64,000 nt of DNA, from the NCBI GenBank assembly GCA_028671895.1, contig CM053809.1:4447501-4511500 (forward strand), written 5' to 3'. The translations under genes and the position numbers were made by a program. Origin of the DNA: Oenanthe sinensis (taxonomy: Eukaryota; Streptophyta; Magnoliopsida; Apiales; Apiaceae). The notes under the pieces are model-generated. The model saw only the letters and a program-made list of their open reading frames with translations. It did not search any database and was not told the DNA's origin. Shown piece by piece: positions 12,278 to 22,063 of the stretch; position 1 is the stretch's first letter, and the number at the start of each line of letters is the position of its first letter.

Positions 12278-12510
12278 ATCTCGATCTGGTTCTGGATCGA
12301 GATCGAGAACGACTTGTGAAAATTGCTTAAAAACTATCAAGGTACATCTCGATCTATCCACATCGAGATCGAGATCGAGATGTAGATCGAGATGCGGATC
12401 GAGATCGACATCGAGATCGACATCGAGATGTAGATCGAGATGCGGATCGAGATCGACATCGAGATCGACATCTAGATGAGGATCGAGATGCGGATCTCGA
12501 GATCGAGATG
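12278..12510 (+). repeat. ATCGAGATC word cluster upstream of A ORF3
   Basis: About twenty overlapping copies of ATCGAGAT/GATCGAGA or one-base variants in 230 bp, opening with the inverted form TCTCGATC. It is the same word as in the A LTR but in a different arrangement: the units are GAGATGCGGATC and GACATC variants, not the 22-bp unit. The flanks (AAAACTATCAAGGTACATCTCGATC here, AAAACATTGCAAAGGC then ATCTCGATC in the LTR) look related, which suggests a shared regulatory module. The RS-rich open frame across it on the - strand is a by-product of the repeat. Confidence 0.9.
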
Positions 12511-12546
12511 TGACTTGTCTTTTTAGTTATTTTTTTGGCGTGCAAG

Positions 12547-12555
12547 TATATATTA
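12547..12555 (+). promoter_or_regulatory. Possible TATA box of an internal ORF3 promoter
   Basis: TATATATTA about 37 bp after the word cluster and about 670 bp before the ORF3 ATG. The order of word cluster, TATA box and leader mirrors the LTR. This is inference from layout only. Confidence 0.4.
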
Positions 12556-13227
12556 TAGCATTAAAAAAGGCTGTTCATTATTTACATTAACTTTCTTTCT
12601 CTCTTTCAAAAGCTTAAGCTCTTCATATACACACGCGTATACATACATTACCAGAATTCTTTTCCCTGCCATTACATCAAGTTTTCTTGTGATTTTCTTA
12701 AACAAAAATCACTAACTGTTACTTGAAAGCATCGATAACTAAAACGAAACTCTGCTAAATTTTGTTTAAAACTGTTGAACTTCTTGCGTTGTTTTTAACG
12801 TCATTACTGTTCTTGCAAATAGTTCTTTAGTTTTCTTTTCATTCGAGTAAGTTTGTTTTTTTGTTTCGTGCTTTCTTATTCTTAAGTTTATTTGTGTTCT
12901 TGAGCGAAATAGGTGTGAGTACTACTGTTTAATCCTTAAAGTGCAACTTTACCGCCGTGTTTGTGGTTTTCCGGAAAAAAAAAGAAGTTATTTTGTAACG
13001 GCTGTTCACTTTAATTTTCAAAAACTCAACCGTCAATTTTTAGTGGGGAGTTAAGTGGTCATTAGTGGGGAAGTTAATTTGTTTTAATTTGTGTCACTAA
13101 TTACGTGGGGTAATTAGTGGGGTTCGTGTACGTTTTTTTTTGTTTGTTTAAATTTAGAACTTGTTCTCTAAAAATTTCCATTGCAAAACCATTTCAGAAC
13201 AATTCTTTTCTCAAACACAAATTTAAA

Positions 13228-16200
13228 ATGGCAAACCCAAATTTCACAATTCCCAAGACCAACTTTGTTAATCTCTCTGCTGATCGAGCAACTGGTAGAT
13301 TTATTCACTATCAGTTCTGGATTGAATTCCTCAACAACACATCAATCATAAGTCATGCTTTAACCGCCTCTCCCATCCTGAATGTCGAAGCCCTTCAAGC
13401 TGCTTACTCAACATTAGAGATTCAAGGTGGTAAAGCAAATCCAACAGGCCTATCCTTTACTATTGGTGGTGCCAAATATGAAGTCAGTCTGCAGAAGTTC
13501 AATGAGATTCTTGGGCTTCCTACAGAAGATTATGCTCCGGAACCCACTATGGAGGATATGTTGCAATTATTCACGGAGATAGGTTGTCGCCCTCCGACGG
13601 GTCCTATCAAGGTAACAAAGGTTAACACCGGTATGCTACCAGCTGAGTGGGATTATGTAGTTCAGGCCATTCAGCGCTGCATGTTCCCAAAGGACAAAGA
13701 CTACAGGCCAATGAACAACAGCTGCCGGGTAATACTATATGGAGTGGCAAACAACAGGAAGGTGAATGTGGGCAAACATCTGTTGGTTCAGTTGCTTGAG
13801 AGGTGGGCATTGGAGAAGAATGCATCTAGGAATCCGGAAGATGGTCCAGTCAAATGCTGGATGCCAAGATTTCTTCAGATGGTTCTGGATGACGTCCTTT
13901 CAGAGGAACATAGAAGAGTATTTCAAGGCTCTGAAAGGATGACATGTTTTGATATGACTCTAAAGAGTATCTCCACAATGGAAACTCAGCAAAAGTCAAG
14001 GCTTTTTGAGTTGCGCTTGACTCCGTACTTTCAGGATCTGCAAGATGCGTATGCTAGGATGCATGCTTCTCAGTTTACCGCAGAAGAAGCTGAGAGTCGC
14101 GGTGGCGAAGCTGCAGGTGGAGATCAAGTGCCTAGAAATTTGGGAGAAGCAGGTGTGGATGTTGACATGGCCGATGCAAATGTTGCAGAAGCTGGAGCCG
14201 ACAAGGATGACGATCTTCTGAGTCAGGTACCTATTCTTGCTAATCTTGATCAATCATCAATTCAACCTGTTTTCTACAACCGTGGGCCTGAAAACCCCCA
14301 GGCTCTATCCCAGGCTGCAAGCCCTTCTGTTCATAAACGTTCAGCCAGCCCTAAAACTGGTGATAAATGGAAGGCAAGCTTATCTGAGTCGAGTGATTCG
14401 AGTGGAGAGAGTGTAGGAGTTGAGAGAATAGTCACTTCAGCAGCTCTGCCACCTCCAAAGAAGCAAAAGGTGGATTCAAACCCAGTGGCAACTGCACAAC
14501 CTGTTAAGGCTAGTCCACCTCTCACAGCCACCACACCTCACGCTGGTGGCTCTCCTCTCCAAAACATTCCAACACATTCGCACTCGCCTAGGCTTATTGG
14601 TGAGAGTCAAGGAGGGGGTCCAGCTCAACAGCCAATAGGAGCTGGCCCTACCTCCCCTGAGTTGTCCGCTCAGGGCTCTTTGAGCAATTTCTCGGAAGGG
14701 GAATGGCAAACTGAGACTAGCACTTCTGATGCTAGGATCTCAGGAAGTTTCAATGCGGAAGAGTCTGTCGAATCCAGTACGGATGACGCTTCCTCATCTA
14801 AATCAGAAAACAAGTTGCTCACAGAGCAACGACATCTGGTGACTGGTGGGTCTACGCCTCCAGAACAGCCCAGCGAACCAGAAAAGGTTCTAAGTGAACA
14901 AGGGGATGACATGGTCATAACGCCATCTCCGGTCGTAGACACAGCGCTTAAAGGCTCAGTCTCACTGACCGATATCGCCGACCAACTCACCGCTAGTCCC
15001 CAGCGATTAGTGGATGAGGCTCTAGTACTGTTAGGCTCTAAACACGAGGGAGAGACAGGGAGAGTCGATCCCTTCTTTTTAGGGATCTTGAGTGAAACAG
15101 AACCCGGCGAGAGTAAACAGTTTAACCCAAGCCAAACACCGTCCCCCAAATTGCAGGATCTACTGAAGAAAGTGGAGGCTTTGGAGGCTAGAGTTGCTGG
15201 TGTTACTGCTGCTGTCTATTCTCACTCTGGAAGATTGGAGGTCGGAGCTCAGTTCATGGAGAACCTAATTGCCGTCCAAAATCAGATGATTGACAAGATA
15301 AACAATCTTGGATTGGCACAGGTGGAAGTTGGGAGGTCAGTAGATGATGTGACTCATGGCATGTATCAGGTCTGGATGAAGTTGAATGAACTACTTGATG
15401 CTGTCTTTGGTCGTAACAGGGCTGGACCTGGTCCTTCAACCGGTGGTGGTGATGACGATAATAATGATGATGATGCTCCTGATGAGGATAACACATCTAA
15501 GGGGGAGAAGGAGGATCAGGGTATGAAAAAGATGACTAGTAAGGGTCCGGTGATCGAGTCCTCAAACAAATCTGGTAAAAAGGTGGAGGAGGCTCAACCG
15601 GCTCCTAAGGACAAAGGCAAGCAGAAGATGGTAGTTGAAGAAGAAGCTGAGAAAGAAACACCTCTTGTCGATGCATTTATGGGAGACTTTATTGAAGATT
15701 CTGATGATGACGAGATGGATGTAGAAGCCTTAGTGGCAAGAAGTTCGAGACTCGAGCAACGGGCAAAAGAGTGGGAACAAGAAAAAGGTCTAAATCCTGG
15801 CGGATCCGGCGCAGGAGTTGCAGGTGATGCAGGAGACCACTCGGTTGCTGACGAGCATGTGCCAGAAGAAGAAGTTGATGAAGCAGAGATGCAAGGAGAG
15901 ATTTTCAGAGAAGCCAGAGAAAGAATAAATGAAGAAGTGCTACAAGGGATAGTTGAAAAAGAACTAATGGCAAAGGAGAAGAGAGCGGCTCAGAAAACTC
16001 ATCATGAGTTTGAAATGAAAAAGATCAAAGATCCTAAGGTCCAGGCTGACATAAGGAGGGAAGGTCCCGAGTGGGACAAGGCTAGAGAAGCCTTAGCTGG
16101 ACCAAGAGCCTATGCTCATGACTCAGAAAGATTGAGCTTTCTTCTTCATAAGCTAGAAAATCTAAACCCTGGGCTGCTGAATTATCTAAATTGTATAAGA

Positions 16201-17367
16201 CAGGGATGCACCTCCGTACAAGTCATTTTCAAGGAGAAGGCATGGAATCTGATGATCACTTGGACACCCATAACAAAAATCGGGCCATGTATGGTCGATG
16301 AAGCTTTCTTCCATGAAAGGGGTGCAAGTGAACTGGTAGAATTCGCTTACAAGGTAGACACCTCTGTCAAGACTGGAGTGCTGTTTAAGGAGAAATTGTT
16401 GAAGATGGCTGAAGACAGAGGGGTTGACATTATTCTAAATCCCTACCAGATCAGATATGTCCATGACAAGGTCTTGAGGATCGTAAATCTGCATGACTCG
16501 AAACTAACTCCGAGCGGAAATGTGCTGAAGGCAGTTGCAAAGCTAGTCCTCTCTAAGGGTTTTCTAACAAAGGAAAAGAAGCTGGTGGCTAAGGACTTGG
16601 AGAAGCTGATAAGAAGGCAAGACGCTAGATACAAGTTGCCTGAAGCTACACTACCAGTGGTTAAGAAGGAACCTGAAGACTATGCATTCGAGCAGCAAGA
16701 CGAGGCAATAAGAGAGCATGTGCAAAGATACGGAGATCCAGGAATAGACATTCCAGAAGAAGGGGAAATAAGGGGGGAAGCTAGTGCAGTGGTTAGTGCA
16801 AATGTCAAGTTTGTCAAGAGCAAAGCTGAAAATGAGAATGATCTGCTGATCTATACAGACAAGCATCAGGTGGAAACCATCATTGAAATCAAGTATGACA
16901 TCTTTGCAGAACACAGTCATGAAACACTGTGTATTATAAGGGAATTGATTGATGAGATGGATGATGTTGACGAGTTTGATCAGGATTATCTAAGGGTCAT
17001 GTTTGATAACTTCTGTAAGAGAAGACAACAGCTTGATATTCAGAGGCTACAGCAATGCACCACCGCTATTGTCATTGGATACCCTAAGCAGCTGGTTATA
17101 AGGAAGAAAGGGGAAAAGGGGTATCCTGACAAAGTCACGAAGTTGAGGTTTGAAGACATTCCCACGAAGCTTACCACTCGCAGCATGGTTGAAAGGTGGT
17201 TGAGGTTGTTTCGAAATTACAAGATCAGAAATCATGTGGAAGCAGAAGGACTTAATCTTCTCAAGAAAAGACTGGATGAAGTCTGCAATCCTGAGTTCAT
17301 GAAGAAAGAAAAAGCAGCCAAGAAGAAAGCTCGTGAGGAAGAGGAGCGCAAGAAATCAAAGTTTTAA
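13228..17367 (+). CDS. Element A third ORF (1,379 aa, intact; 'env-like' position)
   Basis: The start is the first ATG in frame, AAAATGG, giving MANPNFTIPKTNFVNLSADR. The open frame extends further upstream only through a GTG. Residues about 20-270 form a conserved globular domain (HALTASPIL, LSFTIGGAKYEVS, FNEILGLP, LQLFTEIGC). Homologous-looking domains open the ORF3s of D and G. A long Ser/Pro/Glu-rich disordered stretch follows to about 635. Then come a heptad-like coiled coil (about 642-710, LQDLLKKVEALEARVAGV), an acidic run (about 738-755), a KGEK purine-tract site, a charged helical region (about 894-955) and a Lys/Arg-rich tail (about 1358-1379) that could be a nuclear signal. I see no signal peptide and no membrane segment, so a true envelope function is unlikely. 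Function unknown. It resembles in position the extra ORF of SIRE and Athila elements. Confidence 0.85.
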   Translation: MANPNFTIPKTNFVNLSADRATGRFIHYQFWIEFLNNTSIISHALTASPILNVEALQAAYSTLEIQGGKANPTGLSFTIGGAKYEVSLQKFNEILGLPTEDYAPEPTMEDMLQLFTEIGCRPPTGPIKVTKVNTGMLPAEWDYVVQAIQRCMFPKDKDYRPMNNSCRVILYGVANNRKVNVGKHLLVQLLERWALEKNASRNPEDGPVKCWMPRFLQMVLDDVLSEEHRRVFQGSERMTCFDMTLKSISTMETQQKSRLFELRLTPYFQDLQDAYARMHASQFTAEEAESRGGEAAGGDQVPRNLGEAGVDVDMADANVAEAGADKDDDLLSQVPILANLDQSSIQPVFYNRGPENPQALSQAASPSVHKRSASPKTGDKWKASLSESSDSSGESVGVERIVTSAALPPPKKQKVDSNPVATAQPVKASPPLTATTPHAGGSPLQNIPTHSHSPRLIGESQGGGPAQQPIGAGPTSPELSAQGSLSNFSEGEWQTETSTSDARISGSFNAEESVESSTDDASSSKSENKLLTEQRHLVTGGSTPPEQPSEPEKVLSEQGDDMVITPSPVVDTALKGSVSLTDIADQLTASPQRLVDEALVLLGSKHEGETGRVDPFFLGILSETEPGESKQFNPSQTPSPKLQDLLKKVEALEARVAGVTAAVYSHSGRLEVGAQFMENLIAVQNQMIDKINNLGLAQVEVGRSVDDVTHGMYQVWMKLNELLDAVFGRNRAGPGPSTGGGDDDNNDDDAPDEDNTSKGEKEDQGMKKMTSKGPVIESSNKSGKKVEEAQPAPKDKGKQKMVVEEEAEKETPLVDAFMGDFIEDSDDDEMDVEALVARSSRLEQRAKEWEQEKGLNPGGSGAGVAGDAGDHSVADEHVPEEEVDEAEMQGEIFREARERINEEVLQGIVEKELMAKEKRAAQKTHHEFEMKKIKDPKVQADIRREGPEWDKAREALAGPRAYAHDSERLSFLLHKLENLNPGLLNYLNCIRQGCTSVQVIFKEKAWNLMITWTPITKIGPCMVDEAFFHERGASELVEFAYKVDTSVKTGVLFKEKLLKMAEDRGVDIILNPYQIRYVHDKVLRIVNLHDSKLTPSGNVLKAVAKLVLSKGFLTKEKKLVAKDLEKLIRRQDARYKLPEATLPVVKKEPEDYAFEQQDEAIREHVQRYGDPGIDIPEEGEIRGEASAVVSANVKFVKSKAENENDLLIYTDKHQVETIIEIKYDIFAEHSHETLCIIRELIDEMDDVDEFDQDYLRVMFDNFCKRRQQLDIQRLQQCTTAIVIGYPKQLVIRKKGEKGYPDKVTKLRFEDIPTKLTTRSMVERWLRLFRNYKIRNHVEAEGLNLLKKRLDEVCNPEFMKKEKAAKKKAREEEERKKSKF

Positions 17368-17818
17368 TGTATTATGCTTGTAATGTTTCTTTGCGTTGTA
17401 ATTTGTTTTCTTGTTTTCCTGCATTGTAAAAATATATTATCTGTTTTCTTGTGTGGTGTAAGGTAGAAGTTAGTTAGCTAAGTGTCTTGAAACTGGTTTA
17501 TATTAGGCGTCAATTATTTCGCGAAGTTCGGCGGTGGTAATACTGCTAAAAGGACTTCAGAAGGATAATTGAAGATTGAGTGGACCGTGCTCTTAAAGTA
17601 CTTAGAGAAAATCTCTAGAAGAGCATGAAGCCATTTGATCGAGCCAACAGGTGTCCAATTTTGGCACTTGAAGTATCAGTAATAGACATGAAGTTAATTA
17701 ATCAAGCCAAGCATTATGTAAGTTGACATGATCTTTTATGAATGTTATTTTATCTTTTTCAGTCCCTGTTTAGTTGAGTTATCCTCATTGTGAATTTGGT
17801 TGTCATTGTTAGACAATC
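17368..17818 (+). other. Element A 3' untranslated region
   Basis: No gene seen. The last ~60 bases (GTTGAGTTATCCTC...GAATTTGGTTG...CAATCA) also occur, slightly altered, before the purine tract of element C, so this block is conserved between families. Confidence 0.6.
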
Positions 17819-17832
17819 AAATAGGGGGAGAT
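17819..17832 (+). other. Polypurine tract of element A
   Basis: AAATAGGGGGAGAT directly before the TG of the 3' LTR; the plus-strand primer site. The same tract closes elements C, D and G. Confidence 0.95.
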
Positions 17833-19084
17833 TGAAAGGCATAGGTGTACTAACTTGTAACACTTAATTACTATGTAACTCAACTAGAGAAAAGATAAAA
17901 CAACAGCAAAACAAGAGAAACTGAAGAAGCACATGGAATCAATCAACTGAAGAAATGGTAATGATACTTGGTAACTACAAGTAACTAATTTGGTTAATCA
18001 ATGATGCATAAGTGAGAAGAAGTTCAATCTCAGTATTGCTCATGCCCTAACTTATCTAATGGAGAATCAAATTAATATTAAAGAAGTATCAAGAAGACCA
18101 AAGTGATTTCATGTAATGTATATCAACATCTGGATAATTTAAAGGTTAATCAACAAATGAGAACTGACATTCAGAAGCAAGAACCCCTACAAGACTAGTC
18201 ACTTATGAACCAGACCATTGCATCAAGTGTCAGGACATTGGAGGCAAGTTCATATCAGTAATAGAAGATCTCATTTGAATTGAGTGAGGAAAAGAAATTG
18301 AAGAAGCCAAGGAAACTTGCTCATAAAAGGTTAATCCTCAATTAGTCACTAAAGAAGGTCAACATTGGATGAATGCATATTTGCTAAGGCAAATGTCGAT
18401 CCGCAGCAGATCGAGATGCGGGTCGAGATTTATAATTGAAGTAAAACATTGCAAAGGCAAATCTCGATCCACGGCAGATCGAGATCGAGATTCTCTCAGA
18501 TCGAGAACGAGATTCTCCCAGATCGAGATCGAGATTCTCCCAGATCGAGATCGAGATTCTCCCAGATCGAGATCGAGATTTTCACAGATCGAGATCGAGA
18601 TGGGTCCAGGCGAAGATCGAGATGCGGGTAGATATGTAGCATTTAATGTTCAAGGGACAAGTGGCTTATTGTGAACGGTTGATCCAGAGTGGTTGAGAAA
18701 GTGCTTTTTGTTGAAGAGTCCTGATTGGGCCACGTACACAAAAAGGACAAGATCAAGACTACACGACATTATAAAAGCAGCACTTTGTTTTATTAGAAGA
18801 AGGACTTTTATCTCTGTATTTTTAAACGATATATTAAAAAGAGAGAGCATTTACTGTAAAACAAAAGTGAGAGAGAGGATCAGTTGAATCTAGCTTTAAT
18901 TGTTGTATTTATTGTTCAACTGATCATGATGCCTTTATGAATGTTGTAGCAAATCCTTCAATGAATATAAAGATATATTCTTGAAATTCTGTGTCATCAT
19001 TTATTACCTGCATATTTATACATTCTCTCATTATTCTAAAAAGTTGTATTCACCCCCCTCCTCTACAATACTTTGGACCTAACA
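17833..19084 (+). repeat. Element A 3' LTR
   Basis: TGAAAGGCATAGG...GGACCTAACA, 1,252 bp, about 98-99% identical to the 5' LTR by eye. It has five 22-bp units (18476-18601) against six in the 5' copy, a shorter C run, and a TATA box at 18770-18777. Confidence 0.95.
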
Positions 19085-19089
19085 TTAAC
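19085..19089. repeat. Target-site duplication of A, right copy
   Basis: TTAAC, identical to 4269-4273. Confidence 0.95.
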
Positions 19090-20837
19090 ACAGAAGGTTT
19101 GACAATATGTTTGGTTTCTTCTTCAACAACATGTTTCTTTCCATTTTTCTTCTCATAGTTAAAACCTACACCTACTTTTTGATTTTCAGTGTTATCATCA
19201 TGGAAAGATTTTAACAAGGAAGAGGAATTCTTGTAGGCCTTGATTTTTAATTCATTCTCAGAAATCTTTTTCCTATAGAATTCCTCAATCTGAGAAGCAC
19301 ACACAATTTTGTTCTTAAGAATTCATTTTCTTGTTGAAGAGACTCAAAAGCATTCTGTTTTAGTTCAAGTTCATGATTTTTAAGTTTTAATGACTCATTA
19401 GCACTGGGTAATCTAACTATCTCCTCATTTGCAGCTAACATGCTTGTATGAATGTTAAAAATCCCTGAACTTAGACTTTCAACATTTTCTTATACTGGGA
19501 TGTAGTCATATCAACAGTGGTAAGAAAAGGTACCTGACTTGAAGAAGTGGATGAACCTTCTCCTGAACTTGCCATGAGAGCAAGATTTCCATATTCTTCT
19601 TCTTCCTCTTCATCTGAGTCTTCCCAGCATTTTCCTTCAGCCACAAAGGCTCTTCCCTGTTGCTTTTTCAGCAAGGCTTCATACTTTGCTTTGAGTTCTT
19701 CATAGTCACTGTCATTTCTTCTCACTTGTTTTGGCTTTTTGCATTATGTTGCAAAATGTCCCATTTCACTGCAGTTGTAACACCTTATTTTGGATCTGTC
19801 CACCATACCTGTCTTGTATCCACCTTTGCCACTTCCTCCAGGTTTTGAGATATTTGGCTTGTTGAACCTGGAACTTTGTCCTCTTGGTTTGAAGGCTTTG
19901 TTCTTCTTAAATCTCAAGTTGGAGAACTTTCTTGCCATATAGGCCATTATTTTATTCTCCATGTTGTCCAGTTCCTCCAATGTATAGAACTCATCTTCTT
20001 CACCATCCTTGAGTTCCAAAGTTACTCCTTCGTCTTCATCTATGACTTCTTCAATTTTGATTTGCTGTTGATGCTGTGATTCTTTGAGTTGTATCAGCTG
20101 TGGATCCTGAGCCACTAGAGCATTAGAGGTGTTGGCCATCTTTCCTCTTTGACCAGCTTGGATGGCTCTCTTTTACAGTAGTTCTAGCTCATAGGTTTTA
20201 AGAATGCCATACAAAGTTTCAAGAGAAACTTTTGATAAATCCCTTCCTTCTCTTCTGGCAGAAACCTTGTGCTCTAGGTGGTTAGGAAGTGTCAACATGA
20301 ATTTCATGTTTACCTTCTTTTTGTCATAAAACTTTCCATGCAACTGCAAGTCATTAATCAGCCTATTAAACCTCTCAAACATCTCAGTCAATCCTTCACT
20401 TGGTTTAGCCATAAAGGCTTCATACTGAGACACCAGAATCTGTCTTTGATTCTCCTTCACCTCCTATGTCCCTTCACAGAGTATCTCAATGGTTTCCCAT
20501 ATTTGCTTGACACTGGTGCAGTTGACAATGTTGTTGTACAACATTTTCAAGTGCCTCAATGATAATAAATTGTAAGCAATCATCAAGAGATACTTTTTCC
20601 TTCTCAGTATCAGTGTACTCTTAAACCTTTTTAGGAACCCAGTAGGGCTGGTATAGTTTCACCATCTACTGTGGTTTCAGGTACATAAGTTTGAGGGACA
20701 AAAGGACCATTCTCCAGGATTCCAGGATAGAGTGGGTTGGCCGTCTTTATAAATAGCATCATCTTTCTTTTCCAGAGGTTGTAATGTTCTTTGTCAAAGG
20801 TGGGTATTTTAATACTACTTACTTTCTATGCACTCAT
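19090..20837 (-). pseudogene. gag: Element B gag, 5' and middle portion
   Basis: The reverse strand begins with an ATG at 20837 followed almost at once by a stop, then reads KIPTFDKEHYNLWKRKMMLF and ILENGPFVPQ, the copia Gag N-terminus. Further on are NHLEHKVSARREGRDLSKVSLETLYGILKTYELELL (about 20175-20290), an acidic segment, and a zinc knuckle CYNCSEMGHFAT-CKK at about 19740-19790 in which a stop replaces the usual Glu. Then come YEELKAKYEALLKKQQGRAFVAEGK and a coiled-coil region. Several stops and frameshifts break it. The gene continues at 4273 downwards on the far side of element A. Confidence 0.88.
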
Positions 20838-20862
20838 TTTTAGATCTTTTCTATGCACCAGT

Positions 20863-22053
20863 TGTTAAACAGTATGAAGGGGGGGGGGGTTGAATGCAAC
20901 TTAATAAATTTTAAAACTTTTGCTAACAACAAAACAAAAATAAATGTATTAAGTTACAAAACAACAGACAAGTAAGCTATGGACACACAGTGTTTTATTT
21001 CAAAAATTAATTTTATTAATTTTTTGTTGCTACAACTGACTGGAAAGGATTTCCAGCTTCAATAGATACAATAACAAGAGATTGCTAGAGTTTCTATGCT
21101 TGAGAAAAGTTAAGCTCAGTTGTGTGTTTTTAAAGTGCTTGTGACATATGTGTATTTAAACTACAACACATATCTCACTTAAAAGTACACTTTCTCTTAT
21201 TTACTGGACAATACTCGAAAATGTAATCTCACTTTTTATTCATGAGTCTTGTCTTCAATCCAAATGTAGATAAAGGTACTCTGTGAGGATTTGACATTCT
21301 TGACACCATGAGCACGCTTCACCTTTTTGCTTACTTTATCTCAAGTTGCAATTGTAGACTTGACAGACTAGGTAAAAACTTCAAGATCAATCTATGAATG
21401 ACTTAACCTAGTCTGCTACTTGAAACATACTATCAGCTTCCATGAAAGTTACTGTCAACCTTCAGCTTCACTTTGGTGACAGCATCTTTGTTACCGCAAA
21501 CTTTATTGCCAGGAACATCAGTCTTCTAAAACATGTTGTCATCCAAAGGTACTGTCAACTATTCCGCCAAACATGCTGTCGATCATCCCGCCAAACATGC
21601 TGTCAACTCTCCCCGCTAAAGCTACTGTCAGAAAACTTGTTGTCTTGAATCTTCAATCTCCGCCAAGTTTACTGTCAGGGGATAGTTGCTGTCAATAAAA
21701 CTTAATGTCATAGAATCTTCATTCTCCGCCAAGTTTACTGTCAAGGAATAGTTGATGTCGTCTATTTCTAGAAGGTGTTGTCACTCGAACATTCTGTCAT
21801 AGGCTCCAGAATGTAGAATGTTACTGTCAGAAATTTGATCTATGCTGTGCATGAACACTTGGGAACTTCTACCTCATTGATTATTTATTCTATTTACATA
21901 TGACAGTAACTGTTGATACTTACTGTCACCTATTTGACTATTTGAGCATCTTTATTACAAGTGACATTTTAAACATACTGTCAAACTATATATGACAATA
22001 TATTTTTACTTAGTTAATTATTAATTAATCTAAGTAAATATTAGTTGATTACA
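20863..22053 (-). repeat. Element B 5' LTR
   Basis: Read on the - strand it opens TGTAATCAACTAAT and ends CATACTGTTTAACA after a C-rich run (20879-20889); 1,191 bp. Gag follows within 26 bases. The primer-site position reads TGGTGCATAG, not the usual TGGTATCAGAGC, so it is mutated or uses another primer. The span 21446-21985 holds nine exact copies of TACTGTCA/TGACAGTA, the word also concentrated in B gag. The next five bases to the right, TTGAT (22054-22058), would be B's target duplication. The partner is not in the window. Confidence 0.75.
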
Positions 22054-22058
22054 TTGAT

Positions 22059-22063
22059 AGAAC
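22059..22063. repeat. Target-site duplication of C, left copy
   Basis: AGAAC, identical to 30387-30391. Confidence 0.9.

Larger units (their letters stand above)
4274..19084 (+). mobile_element. Element A: complete SIRE-type copia retrotransposon (14.8 kb)
   Basis: This is a full insertion: two LTRs bounded by TG...CA, a TTAAC target duplication, an initiator-methionine tRNA primer site, gag, pol, a very long third ORF, a purine tract and a 3' LTR. By eye the LTRs differ by about 15-20 substitutions in 1.25 kb plus one tandem-repeat unit and a C-run length change, so it is a recent insertion. It lies in the gag of element B, in the opposite orientation. Gag and ORF3 are fully open, while pol has one nonsense codon and two frameshifts. 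The size, the ORF after pol and the AAATAGGGGGAGAT tract fit the SIRE/Maximus lineage. Confidence 0.95.

Noticed and set aside
13117..13227. Hydrophobic N-terminal extension of ORF3 that could be taken for a signal peptide
   Set aside because: It depends on a GTG start. The first ATG in frame is at 13228 in a strong context.
7080..17000. Many antisense open frames of 60-160 codons across A, B, D and G
   Set aside because: They are shadows of gag, pol and ORF3, lack conserved motifs and often begin at non-ATG codons.
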